Assembly: GCF_014252955.1 (NCBI RefSeq)
Contig: NZ_JACMIA010000001.1
Coordinates: 2,068,258 to 2,132,257 of the forward strand
Reading direction: 5' to 3'
DNA from: Stappia sp. 28M-7
GTDB taxonomy: Bacteria > Pseudomonadota > Alphaproteobacteria > Rhizobiales > Stappiaceae
Length of the DNA: 64,000 bases
Shown here: in pieces, positions 8,441-17,007 of the stretch
How the letters are laid out: every line of letters begins with the position of its first letter
How positions within the stretch are numbered: position 1 is the first letter of the stretch
Program-made: the position numbers and the translations under genes
The notes under the pieces: generated by a model
The model's database searches: none
Seen by the model: only the letters and a program-made list of their open reading frames with translations
What the model was told of the DNA's origin: nothing

Positions 8441-8675
8441 TGTCTGTTTCCCGAATGCGTTTGCGGAAGCCGTCGCCGGTTGACGAGGCCTCCGACGGCG
8501 GTGTGCCGTGAAACGACTGCAAGGCGGGAAAGGGGCGGTTCTCCTCCCGCAAGCCCTGCGCGCAAACGATGGCGATCCGGGTGCAACCCCGCATCGTTAT
8601 TGATCTTTTTTCCGCCTTGCACGGGAAAATCTAAAGGCGCCCCGGAAGCGGGGGAAATATATAATTCCGCTGGGT

Positions 8676-9761
8676 TCAGGTGCCTTTGCGACTGAGGTTC
8701 CCGGACGTCCCGAGCGGTGGCAGGACCGTGCCGGGCGGGGGGAGGAACGGCGCAAGGTCCACCGCCTGAAAGCGGCGCGCATGCGTGTGCGACCAGGCAG
8801 GACGGCGGTCGCGGTCGATCATCGCCGCACGGATCCCTTCAGTGAAATCCGGGTGGGTCAGCAGCCGGGAAACCACGGCATATTCGAGGCCGAGCGCGGC
8901 CTCCAGGCTCTGCTGCCGGCGGGCGCACGCAAGCACCTCCAGCGTCAGCGCAAGCGCAAGGGGCGATGCCTTCCCAAGCGCGCGGGCTGCACGCGCGCAG
9001 GGCTCGCCGCCGGCTTCCAGCCGCGCGAGGATCTGCGGCACATCGGGGGCGGCGAAGGCTCGCTCCAGTTCAGGAGGGACGCCGGGAAGTCGGGGGACGC
9101 CCGACCCGGCCGGCACGGGCTCCGGCAGGGCGGCAATGCCCTTTTCGCCGAGCGCCTGGACAAGCTCCGGCATCTGCTGCGAGGCGACCCGGTAGCGCAC
9201 GAGACCGAGCGCGGCGGCCGCATCCGCGCCGAGCTTCTCGCCGGTGAGCGCGATGAAGGCGGCAAGCGGAGCGGGGAGGCCGGAGAGAAGATGCGAGGCG
9301 CCGGAATCGGGGATCCAGCCGATGCCGCATTCCGGCATGGCGAAGCTCGCCCGCTCGCTGGCGACGGGATGGCTTGCATGCAGCGCAAGCCCGAGGCCGC
9401 CGCCCATGGCAACGCCGTCGATCAGCGCGACGACGGGCTTCGGGTAGCGCGCAAGGGTGAGGTCGAGACGATATTCGGCAAGGCAGTGGCCGCGCGCGCC
9501 CTCCACATCGCCCTGGGCGACCCGGCCATGCACGGCGGCAATGTCGCCGCCGGCGCAAAAGGCCCGCCCGCCAACCGCATCTAGGACGACGAGTTCGGTG
9601 GTCGGATCGCAGCGCCAGTCCTCGAGCGCCAAGGCGATGCCGGCAAGCATCGCCTCGCTCAGCATGTTGAGGGCGCGCGGACGGTTCAGAGTGATCCGTC
9701 CGGCGCGGCCCTGGCGCTGCACCACAAGTTCGTCCCGCGAGGGGACGGCGGCCGCGCTCAA
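8676..9761 (-). CDS. Enoyl-CoA hydratase/3-hydroxyisobutyryl-CoA hydrolase-like protein
   Basis: Crotonase-fold protein of about 361 residues, the length of HIBCH enzymes, which hydrolyse 3-hydroxyisobutyryl-CoA in valine breakdown. The family signature is present: AFCAGGDIAAVHG forms the first oxyanion loop, GVAMGGGLGLALHASH the second, and FAMPECGIGWIPDSG contains the acidic residue of the hydrolase group. The reading frame runs open far upstream, but homology begins near RDELVVQRQGRAG, so I place the start at TTG 9761, whose codon overlaps the TGA of the upstream KAS III gene; GTG 9725 is an alternative. As last gene of the minus-strand biosynthetic operon it may act as a hydratase or thioesterase on the pathway thioester. 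Confidence 0.82.
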   Translation of the reverse strand: MSAAAVPSRDELVVQRQGRAGRITLNRPRALNMLSEAMLAGIALALEDWRCDPTTELVVLDAVGGRAFCAGGDIAAVHGRVAQGDVEGARGHCLAEYRLDLTLARYPKPVVALIDGVAMGGGLGLALHASHPVASERASFAMPECGIGWIPDSGASHLLSGLPAPLAAFIALTGEKLGADAAAALGLVRYRVASQQMPELVQALGEKGIAALPEPVPAGSGVPRLPGVPPELERAFAAPDVPQILARLEAGGEPCARAARALGKASPLALALTLEVLACARRQQSLEAALGLEYAVVSRLLTHPDFTEGIRAAMIDRDRRPAWSHTHARRFQAVDLAPFLPPPGTVLPPLGTSGNLSRKGT

Positions 9762-10768
9762 TGGTGGATGAGGGCCGCCGACCAGGCGAAGCCCGCACCA
9801 TTGGAGACGACCATCACCTTGTCGCCGGTGCGGATCAGGTTCTGCTCCACCGCCTCGGCATAGTTGATGACCATGTCGCTTTCCTGGACATGGCCGCGAT
9901 GCTTGAGCGCGCTGGTGTAGACCTTCTCCGGCGGCAGGCCGAACTTCTTCATGAAATAGGCCTGATCCCAGGTCGAGAAGGTCGGATAGACGTAATAGTC
10001 GACGTCGTCGAAGCCGAGGTTCAGCTTGTCGAGCAGCTGGGTCATCACCTTGCCGAACATGCGGAAATTGATCGGGATGACGCCCTCGTTGAACTTGTCC
10101 ATCTTGGCGTACATGTGCAGCAGCCGCTCGGTGACTTCCTCGTTCGGCTGGCGGTTCTGCAGGCCGGGCACGTACCACACATCGTGCAGCCGGCCGATGG
10201 AGATGGTCTCCACGCCAAGGATGCGCGCGCGGGTCGCATTCTTGCGCAGCACCAGGGCGCTGCCGCCGTCGCTCGCCACGGTGATCGGGTAGTAGGTCTT
10301 GTTGAGATCCGGCGTGCGGTCGCCGGCAAAGAGCAGCGCCGTCGACACGTCGTCGTCGGCCAGCATCAGGGAGACGACGGTCTTCAGCGCCAGATGGTAG
10401 CTGGCGCAGCCGCCGGTGTTGACGGCGGTGGCGAAGGCATTGTCCAGCCCCAGTTCCTGCTGCACGAGACCGGCGGCCGACCAGGTCGGCCCGACATAGT
10501 CTTCCGGGATCGAGGTGAAGTCGACGACGAGGTCCACCTCGCCGGGCGCGACGCCGGCCTGGTCGAGGGCGCGGCGCGCGGCGGCGATGGCCAGCACCGA
10601 GGGCAGCTCGTCGGTGACATGGATGTCATGGATGCCGATGTCGCGCTGGAAGTCGATGTTCTTCGACAAGGTGCCGAAGGGCACGTCCTCGTCGCGGAAC
10701 ACGTCCGCCACCAGCTTCTTGTCGGGCGGAAGGTAGAAGGCTTCGGAAAGGATGCCGACGTGGTCCAT
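9758..10768 (-). CDS. KAS III (FabH-like) condensing enzyme, catalytic-Cys subunit
   Basis: Thiolase-fold protein of 336 residues resembling 3-oxoacyl-ACP synthase III. Cys121 in NTGGCASYHLAL aligns with the FabH nucleophile. The usual catalytic His (VPHQAN in FabH) is absent (VYPTFS), and the Asn position carries His293 (HRGHVQESD). The C-terminal glycine-rich strand is SNGAGFAWSAALIHH. The enzyme would take an acyl or aminoacyl thioester onto Cys121 and condense it with a second substrate or transfer it. It lies immediately after a sister gene lacking the Cys, suggesting a heterodimer like PqsB/PqsC. Seen: residues; inferred: partner and chemistry. Confidence 0.85.
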   Translation of the reverse strand: MDHVGILSEAFYLPPDKKLVADVFRDEDVPFGTLSKNIDFQRDIGIHDIHVTDELPSVLAIAAARRALDQAGVAPGEVDLVVDFTSIPEDYVGPTWSAAGLVQQELGLDNAFATAVNTGGCASYHLALKTVVSLMLADDDVSTALLFAGDRTPDLNKTYYPITVASDGGSALVLRKNATRARILGVETISIGRLHDVWYVPGLQNRQPNEEVTERLLHMYAKMDKFNEGVIPINFRMFGKVMTQLLDKLNLGFDDVDYYVYPTFSTWDQAYFMKKFGLPPEKVYTSALKHRGHVQESDMVINYAEAVEQNLIRTGDKVMVVSNGAGFAWSAALIHH

Positions 10769-10782
10769 CTGGATCTCCCTTG

Positions 10783-11799
10783 TCAGTATTTCAGCAAGGT
10801 GGCGCCGTAGAGAAAGCCGTGGCCATGGGTGGCCAGCAGGACATGGGTGCCGGCGGGCGGCGCCTCTTCCTCCAGTTCCAGCATGTTGAGTACGAGGTCC
10901 GAGGCATGCAGGTGCCCGCGCGAGGCAAAGCCCGCCGGCACCAGCCGCTCGCCGGCGCCGAGGCCGTCGCCGACCGCCTGTGCGTCCGAGGCGGAGATGT
11001 TGGCGGTGATGGTGCGGCCGATGTCGCTCCCCGACAGCCCGTGCCGGGCGAGCAGTTTGTCGACCAGTCCCTTGAGCTCGTTGGTGCGGTCGGCGCGCGC
11101 GTGCTTGGCCGCGTCCAGCGTCAGCCGGTAGAGGTCGAGCCGGGTCGGGTGCTTCATGCCGCCGCCGGGAATGTTCAGCACGTCGTGCAGCGCGCCGGTC
11201 GAGCGCATGGCGGTGCCCAGGATCCGGGCGCGGCCCGCGCCGCGCGCCACGATGACGGCGCTGGCCCCATCCCCCAGCACGGTGAGCGGGGCGTCCTTGC
11301 CGGCGATCACCCGGTTGCCGGATATTGCCTGATCGGAGGCCACCAGCAGCACCCGGTGCACATCGTCGTTGGCGAGGATCAGCGCGCGGGCGAACTTGAT
11401 CGCCGCATGCAGGTTCGACGAATGGCCGCCGCTATAGCCGAGGGTGAAGGCGCGCTTGGCGCCGAGTTCGGCCTGCAGCTCGTTGCTCATCGACCAGGCC
11501 GGCTCGACATAGCGCTGCGGCATCATCGAGAAGTCGATGATCGCATCGAGGTCGAGCGGGGTAAGGCCGGCGGTCTCCAGCACCTTGCGCGATACCGCAA
11601 CGGCCATGTCGGTGGGGCTTTCGCCCTCGAAGACATGAACGCTGTCGACGCCGAGCCGCGCGGCGGCGGTGACATCGACCGGGCCCGTCTCGCGGGCAAT
11701 GATCTCGTCGAGCGTGTTGGTGCGCTCGGGCAGGTAATGGGCGGCCGCAAGCAGGCCGACGGGTTCCGTAACGCTGTCTCTGGCGCTTTCGCGGGTCAT
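10783..11799 (-). CDS. KAS III-like protein lacking the catalytic Cys
   Basis: Second FabH-like protein, 338 residues, colinear with its neighbour. At the nucleophile position it has His126 (GYSGGHSSNL) in place of Cys. The catalytic-His position reads TANISAS, and His296 (SRGHLHASD) again replaces Asn. The C-terminus ATHGHGFLYGATLLKY keeps the family ending. Without Cys it cannot form the acyl-enzyme in the usual way, so it is probably the non-catalytic or cavity-shaping half of a heterodimer with the next gene, or has changed chemistry to acyl transfer. The stop lies 14 bases before the partner gene. Confidence 0.82.
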   Translation of the reverse strand: MTRESARDSVTEPVGLLAAAHYLPERTNTLDEIIARETGPVDVTAAARLGVDSVHVFEGESPTDMAVAVSRKVLETAGLTPLDLDAIIDFSMMPQRYVEPAWSMSNELQAELGAKRAFTLGYSGGHSSNLHAAIKFARALILANDDVHRVLLVASDQAISGNRVIAGKDAPLTVLGDGASAVIVARGAGRARILGTAMRSTGALHDVLNIPGGGMKHPTRLDLYRLTLDAAKHARADRTNELKGLVDKLLARHGLSGSDIGRTITANISASDAQAVGDGLGAGERLVPAGFASRGHLHASDLVLNMLELEEEAPPAGTHVLLATHGHGFLYGATLLKY

Positions 11800-11923
11800 G
11801 GGATCCGGCTCCTGGCTGGGAGAAGGGTGCGCGCCGCCCGGCCTGCCTGCTCGCCCGCCAGCCGTGACGGCCAGCGGGCAAGCTCAAGCAGGGCGAGGGC
11901 GAACCAGTGGGGTGCCGAGCCGC

Positions 11924-13645
11924 TCAGGCGGCCCGTGCCGCCCCGGTGCAGGCCTCGATGATGTCCGCCGGCACCGTGTGGTCGTCGTACCAGCGGCCCG
12001 ACAGAGGCTTCTTCACCAGCGCGACATCGGCCGCGTAGGAGAGGATCTCGTCGTTGTGCCGGCCGATCTCCTGGCGCAGCGAGGCGGACAGCCCGCCGTC
12101 GAGCTCATAGGCCCGGTCGACGGAGCCCGTGAGGTAGCGCAGGTGGTCGATGCGGTCGTTGACGATCTTGATCGAGCGCTTGGTGATGCGGCCGAACTCC
12201 GCCTTGTCGTTGGCCATGACCTGCATGGCCTCGTACATGCTGGGCAGGAACTCGTCGCGCTTCATCCACTTGGTCTCGTAGTTCATCGCGTCGCGCCAGC
12301 GCGGCTGGGTGAGCGACTTGCGATGGGACTCAAGATCGCGGTGGAACACCGTGTAGCCGTGCTCCTCCGGCTGCTCGAACCACTGGCAGCCCGGATCGAG
12401 GAACGGCACCATGCCGAAGATCGTCGGGATCACCTTGTCGTTCGGGAAGCGCTGCATCAGCCGGCGCGAATAGGCGACCGTCTCCATTACCGAGGCATGG
12501 GTCTGCTTCGGCATGCCGATCGTGTACCAGAGGTAGAAGCCCTTGATGCCGACATCGAGCGCGGCGGCGATCCAGTCCTCCATCTCCTCGTTGGTATAGG
12601 TGCCGCGCCCGCTGAGCCGGCTGATCTCCACGTCGTGCGATTGCGGCGACAGGTTGATGTAGATGTCGAGGTTGGGCGCGACCTCGGCCATCTGCTTGAG
12701 CACGGACGGCTTGGTCAGGCGGAACTGCTCGAAGGAGACCGAACTGACGACGCCGCTGTCGTTGACCGCCTCCAGGTAGGAGAGCAGGCGCGGGGCGGAT
12801 TCCGAGTAGGCCTGCAGCGTGTAGACGCTGAGCGGGGACTCGGTCTTGGGGAAGGTGGTGATCTCCCGCGCCAGCTGCTCCGAGCGGCGGTGGAAGACGG
12901 TCTTCTTCTCCACGTTCATCATCCGCTGATAGGCCCAGCGCGAGCCCGAGCACCAGCCGCAGCTCTGCTGGCAGCCGGTGTTCGGCAGCACCATCAGGTT
13001 CGGCATGTTCAGCAGGTTGTCGGTCTTGGGGAACATCTTCGACCAGTCGATCGCCACGTCGTTGAGCACGTCGGGCGTGTAGGTATGGCCGTTGTCGACG
13101 ACTTCCCCCTTGTCCTTGTAGACCATGTTCTGGACGTCGAGGCGCCCGCGTACGCCGCGCTTGAGCTGCCCGACGAGATCGGCCAGCGGCTCCAGCGTGT
13201 CGTAGCCGCGGATGACGCCGTCGATCTGCGGGTACTGCATCATCTCGCGGGCATAGTAGGTGGAGACGATGCCGCCGAAGACGACGAAGCTGTCGGGGTG
13301 CACCTTCTTCAGCACCCCGGCGACTTCGATGGAGCCCTGGCAGTGGGGCAGCCAGTGCAGGTCGATGCCGAAGGCGGGGGCGTCGAGATACTGGAACAGC
13401 TTCTCCACGTCGAGCGTGGGGTGCTTCAGCATCAGCGACGCCAGGTTGACGATCTTCACGTCCAGCCCGCGCTCGGCAAGGAAGCTCTTGATCGACAGGA
13501 AGCCGAGCGGGTGCATCTCGAAGATCGGGGTGACGTTGCTGCTCTCCTGGCTGGAATACCAGCCGAGAACGAAGTCGTCCCGGTTGCGGAAGTCGAAGAT
13601 CGCCGGTGCGTGGACCAGGATCAGGTCGGCCTTGATGCGTGTCAT
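11924..13645 (-). CDS. Radical SAM enzyme with B12-binding-like N-terminal domain
   Basis: 573 residues. The N-terminal 150 residues form a cobalamin-binding-type Rossmann region (HPLGFLSIKSFLAERG, then VVFGGIVSTYYARE), as in class B radical SAM methylases and anaerobic Mg-protoporphyrin cyclase relatives. A normal DxHxxG lower-ligand motif is not evident; the stretch reads GIDLHWLPHCQG. The radical SAM core carries Cys225, Cys229 and Cys232 in NTGCQQSCGWCSG, the CX3CX2C set that binds the 4Fe-4S cluster. A long C-terminal region follows. It lies between the carrier-protein gene and the KAS III pair and probably methylates, rearranges or couples an intermediate. Substrate unknown. Confidence 0.85.
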   Translation of the reverse strand: MTRIKADLILVHAPAIFDFRNRDDFVLGWYSSQESSNVTPIFEMHPLGFLSIKSFLAERGLDVKIVNLASLMLKHPTLDVEKLFQYLDAPAFGIDLHWLPHCQGSIEVAGVLKKVHPDSFVVFGGIVSTYYAREMMQYPQIDGVIRGYDTLEPLADLVGQLKRGVRGRLDVQNMVYKDKGEVVDNGHTYTPDVLNDVAIDWSKMFPKTDNLLNMPNLMVLPNTGCQQSCGWCSGSRWAYQRMMNVEKKTVFHRRSEQLAREITTFPKTESPLSVYTLQAYSESAPRLLSYLEAVNDSGVVSSVSFEQFRLTKPSVLKQMAEVAPNLDIYINLSPQSHDVEISRLSGRGTYTNEEMEDWIAAALDVGIKGFYLWYTIGMPKQTHASVMETVAYSRRLMQRFPNDKVIPTIFGMVPFLDPGCQWFEQPEEHGYTVFHRDLESHRKSLTQPRWRDAMNYETKWMKRDEFLPSMYEAMQVMANDKAEFGRITKRSIKIVNDRIDHLRYLTGSVDRAYELDGGLSASLRQEIGRHNDEILSYAADVALVKKPLSGRWYDDHTVPADIIEACTGAARAA

Positions 13646-13691
13646 GGTGTCGCCATCCCTCGGGTACCAGGACGGACGAAGGGCTGGGCCC

Positions 13692-13964
13692 TTACGCCGC
13701 CGCTGACGTGATCTTGCTGTGACAGAAACCGGAGAGCGCGTTCAGCGTCTTGTAGTTCTGCGAGGTGATCTCGTCCTCGTCGATGGCGATGCCGAATTCC
13801 TTTTCCATGTATTCGGTGACCTCGGCGATGCCGAGGGAGTCGAGAATGCCGCTGTCCAGCAGGTTCTCTTCCGGGTCGATGCCGCCCGAAACGTTCACGC
13901 CGGAGTTTTCCATCAGGTAGGCGAGCAGGTTCTTCTGTACGCTCATCAGGTCGGGTGCAGTCAC
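13692..13964 (-). CDS. Free-standing acyl/peptidyl carrier protein
   Basis: 90-residue carrier protein. Ser43 in the GILDSLGIAE motif is the expected phosphopantetheine site. Acidic helix II residues and the ending IDEDEITSQNYKTLNALSGF look like free carriers that work with stand-alone adenylation enzymes (for example PltL/PigG in pyrrole pathways or DltC). It would hold the growing intermediate for the dehydrogenase, radical SAM protein and KAS III pair. The adenylation gene at the far end of the locus is the candidate loader. Start ATG has GGAGAAGG upstream. Confidence 0.9.
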   Translation of the reverse strand: MTAPDLMSVQKNLLAYLMENSGVNVSGGIDPEENLLDSGILDSLGIAEVTEYMEKEFGIAIDEDEITSQNYKTLNALSGFCHSKITSAAA

Positions 13965-14280
13965 GGGCCTTCTCCTCCATCAGGCTGTCGCGGCTCCCCG
14001 CATGGGGACGCCGGACCGTTGCAGTCCGTTCGGGCGCTGAGGGAGTCCCTCTCGCTCCCTGTCATTCGCACGGTGAATGAGTGTATATTTTTGTTGTTGT
14101 TGGAAATTTATCCAATTTAAACAGCTTATTGCCCAATTGCGGCAAGTCAATATCGCCTGTCTGACTGAATATCTATCGATTGATATGAATTTTACGCAGA
14201 GGTATTCGTAGAAATATCAGAGTCTGTTATCGGGATGCGTCCGGCGGGGCGCCGGACGCAAGCAAGGCCGGGCGCGGGCG
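13965..14280 (-). promoter_or_regulatory. AT-rich promoter region of the carrier-protein operon with LysR-type site
   Basis: This 316-base gap is far more AT-rich than its surroundings. At 14169-14186 an interrupted palindrome ATATC-N8-GATAT fits the T-N11-A style of LysR-family operators and could be the target of the LysR regulator 1.8 kb away. The carrier protein, radical SAM, KAS III and hydrolase genes downstream have no other large gap, so they probably start here. Confidence 0.45.
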
Positions 14281-15429
14281 CTACAGACCGAGGGCGCGGG
14301 CGGCGATGGTGCGCTGGATGTCGGACGTGCCGGAATAGAGCAGGCTGCCGACCGCGTCGCGGAAGTCGCGCTCCACCTCGTAGTCGGCCATGTAGCCGTA
14401 GCCGCCATGGATCACGACCGAGTTCTGGCACGAGGCGACCCAGGCCTCGCTCAAGTAGAGCTTGGCGAGCGCGGCCTCCATCGGGCAGCTGCCCTTGGTC
14501 TTCTTCAGCCAGGCGACCTTGTAGAGCAGCAGCCGCGAGGTCTCGTGCCGCAGCTTCATGTCGACGATGCGGTTGGACACCGACTGGAACTTGCCGATCG
14601 GCTTGCGGAACTGGGTGCGCTTGTTGGCGTGGGCGACGCACTGCTCCACCTGGTGTTCCATTGCGCCGACCAGGTTGGCCAGGATCGAACTGCGCTCCCA
14701 CTCCATCGAGTTGTTGAAGATGCGCCCGCCCTGGCCCTCCTTGCCGATGCGCGCGGTGACCGGCACGCGGCAGTCCTCCAGCGTCAGCCAGGCCATCGGC
14801 GAGGTGCGCAGGCCCATCTTGCGGCGGTTCGCGCTGATGGTCAGGCCCGGCGTGTCGCGGTCGACGATGAAGCCGGTGAGGCCGAGCGAGCCGGCGCTCT
14901 TGTCGACCGTGGCGAAGATGACGAAGACATCCGCGACGGGTCCGTTGGTGCAGAACACCTTGGCGCCGTTGAGCACGTAGTGGTCGCCGTCGCGGGTGGC
15001 GGTGGTGCCGAGGCTCATCACGTCGGAGCCGGCCTCGGCCTCGGTGATGCCGTGGGCGCCGATCAGGTCGCCGGCAATCAGCCCGCGCAGGTACTTGTCC
15101 TTCTGCTCCGGCGTGCCGAACTGGGCGATCGGCATCTGCACGGTCCACATCTGGCCGTTCATGCTGAACAGCAGGCCGTTGTCGCGGCAGCCGTAGCCGA
15201 GCGCCTCCATGGCCAGCACCGTGGTGATGATGTCCTGTTCGGCGCCGCCATAGGCCTTCTCGAAGGGAAGGCCGAGGATGCCGAAGCCGGCGATCTTGCG
15301 CCACAGGTCGCGGGACAGGATGCACTCGGCATCGCGCTGCTTGAGGTCGCCCTCGTTGAGCTCGTCCTTGGCGAAGCGGACGACCTTCTCCTTGAAGGCC
15401 TCCTGCTCGGGAGTGAAGCTGAAGTCCAT
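14281..15429 (-). CDS. Acyl-CoA-dehydrogenase-like flavoprotein with relocated catalytic Glu
   Basis: 382 residues from ATG 15429, which follows GAGGAG by six bases. It has the normal ACAD order: N-terminal helices, FAD-binding ITEAEAGSD strand domain, C-terminal helices ending TSDIQRTIAARALGL. In most short-chain ACADs the base is Glu in YEGT; here it is Ser366 (YSGTSDIQR). A Glu at 243 or 245 (SMEWERSS) aligns with the helix-G base of isovaleryl- and long-chain-acyl-CoA dehydrogenases, a position also used, to my recollection, by aminoacyl-carrier-protein dehydrogenases. Next to a free carrier protein it may desaturate a carrier-bound amino-acyl or acyl group. It has its own upstream region and lies 316 bases before the carrier gene. 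Confidence 0.87.
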   Translation of the reverse strand: MDFSFTPEQEAFKEKVVRFAKDELNEGDLKQRDAECILSRDLWRKIAGFGILGLPFEKAYGGAEQDIITTVLAMEALGYGCRDNGLLFSMNGQMWTVQMPIAQFGTPEQKDKYLRGLIAGDLIGAHGITEAEAGSDVMSLGTTATRDGDHYVLNGAKVFCTNGPVADVFVIFATVDKSAGSLGLTGFIVDRDTPGLTISANRRKMGLRTSPMAWLTLEDCRVPVTARIGKEGQGGRIFNNSMEWERSSILANLVGAMEHQVEQCVAHANKRTQFRKPIGKFQSVSNRIVDMKLRHETSRLLLYKVAWLKKTKGSCPMEAALAKLYLSEAWVASCQNSVVIHGGYGYMADYEVERDFRDAVGSLLYSGTSDIQRTIAARALGL

Positions 15430-15948
15430 CTGCGCTCCTCGTGTTCCACTGGGATCTGGCGGGCGGGCATGCACGCCGAAGGTCTGGTCCCCGGCCGGAG
15501 TGCCGTCTCGGCATTTGCGCGGAGGTCCGGCAGGTGGTTGGATGGCGGGGGCAGTTTCGCCTTGCGGGTTACGGCCTACGGACAGGGTTGGAGGCACGCC
15601 TCCGCCGTTGCCTGGGGCCGACTTTTCCCCATGGCGAAAACTTCATTGATAATAGTGACAGTGATCTTGTGGAGAGGGTTATTCTTTGATGTGGCTCAGA
15701 TCGGAATGCTTCTCGCCATTAAGACGAAATACATATGCCATAATTTCCTCCCGTTTTCGTGTTCTCTGCATTGGAATCCGATTTTGTTTATTGCATGGAC
15801 TCCTGAAACGAGAAACTAATTTTAATTACAACCAGAATACAACTTTCCGTTCGTGTCGAGAAATATATATTTTTGCCATATAAAGGTTTGCGTTCGAATT
15901 TTTGGGGACAGCAAAAATCGGCCAATCCTAGGGAGCAGAAGGCAAACA
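15430..15948. promoter_or_regulatory. Divergent control region between dehydrogenase and LysR genes
   Basis: The left 200 bases are GC-rich and hold the dehydrogenase leader. From about 15640 the sequence becomes AT-rich, with a perfect palindrome AAATATATATTT at 15861-15872 and several T-A steps. This is where a LysR autoregulatory operator and both divergent promoters would be expected. No gene is seen. Confidence 0.5.
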
Positions 15949-17007
15949 ATGAATCTGAGAAGGCTCAAGTTCTTTGTAACGGTTGCGGAAGAGTTGCATT
16001 TCGGCAGGGCTGCCGAACGCCTCTGTATGACGCAACCTCCGCTCAGTCAGGCCATTCTGGCATTGGAGGAGGAACTGTCCGTCACGCTGTTCAAGCGGAC
16101 GAAACGAAATGTCGCGCTGACGCCTGTCGGCGAGCACCTTCTGTCCCACGTGAGCAAGCTGCTGCAGGAGGTCGAAGCGCTGCCGGCGCTGGCGCGCCAG
16201 CTTTCCCGGGGCGAGATCGGCTCGCTCAAGCTCGGTTTCGTCACGACGGCGGACTACAATCTGCTGCCGGAGCTGATCAGCCACTACGGCGCCACCTTTC
16301 CGGAGGTGAAGGTGACGCTGAAGGAGATGACCAGCGACCTGCAGGTCGAGGCGTTGATGCAGGGGGACATCAATGCCGGGCTGATCATTCCGCTGCACCA
16401 GACCCTGCACACCTCGCTGTCCTATCTGCCGTTGCTGCATGAGCCGCTGGTGGCGGCGGTGCCGGAAGAGTGGGTGCGGGCAGGGCGTGTGGAGATCGTC
16501 AACGGCCGGCTGAAGATCCAGGACGTTGCCGAGGAACCCCTGGTTCTGTTCCCGCGGCGCTCCGCGCCGGCCTTCCACGACATCATCACCACCTATTTCG
16601 CCGCGAACGGCATCGAGCCCGTCATCGGCCAGGAAGCGATCCAGATGCAGACCATCATCAGCCTGGTCTCGGCCGGGATGGGCTTTGCGCTGGTGCCCGG
16701 CTCGCTGCGCCGGCTGGGGCGCATGGGGGTGCGGTATGTCGGCCTGGAAGGCAAGCCGCCGACGATCGAGACCGGCCTCGTCTGGCGCAAGGAAGATCCC
16801 TCGCCGACGGTGCTGCGCCTGGTGGAGATCGCCCGCAGCCTGGGCGAGCCCGTGTCCGACGACGACGGCAGCGCGGGCGAGGGCCGGGGCAATGGCCGCG
16901 GCGACGGGCTGGGCGGAGGAGCGCCGGGCGTCGGCCTGCCCGAGGCGGCGATGGTGCATGCCCGCCACGACCTGAACAGCCACGGCCACGCCGGCCGGCT
17001 GGACTGA
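15949..17007 (+). CDS. LysR-family transcriptional regulator
   Basis: 352 residues starting MNLRRLKFFVTVAEELHFGR, the standard LysR N-terminal helix-turn-helix (AAERLCMTQPPLSQAI). An effector-binding domain with two subdomains follows (about 90-300). I choose ATG 15949, since upstream in-frame codons add only atypical sequence. It is the best candidate to control the divergent dehydrogenase gene and the carrier-protein operon. The last 50 residues are an unusual Gly/Ala/Asp/His-rich tail (GEGRGNGRGDGLGGG) not normal for the family, perhaps a read-in extension. The effector is unknown; a pathway thioester or amino acid is plausible. Confidence 0.88.
   Translation: MNLRRLKFFVTVAEELHFGRAAERLCMTQPPLSQAILALEEELSVTLFKRTKRNVALTPVGEHLLSHVSKLLQEVEALPALARQLSRGEIGSLKLGFVTTADYNLLPELISHYGATFPEVKVTLKEMTSDLQVEALMQGDINAGLIIPLHQTLHTSLSYLPLLHEPLVAAVPEEWVRAGRVEIVNGRLKIQDVAEEPLVLFPRRSAPAFHDIITTYFAANGIEPVIGQEAIQMQTIISLVSAGMGFALVPGSLRRLGRMGVRYVGLEGKPPTIETGLVWRKEDPSPTVLRLVEIARSLGEPVSDDDGSAGEGRGNGRGDGLGGGAPGVGLPEAAMVHARHDLNSHGHAGRLD

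Noticed and set aside
8482-8495. CGAGGCCTCC matching the 3' end of tRNA-Cys, as an attachment site pair bounding the biosynthetic locus
   Set aside because: Only ten bases match, no integrase or direct repeat is present; expected by chance.
10783-11799. Calling the second KAS III-like gene a pseudogene because it lacks Cys
   Set aside because: The frame is intact, full length and well conserved otherwise; a non-catalytic partner is more likely.
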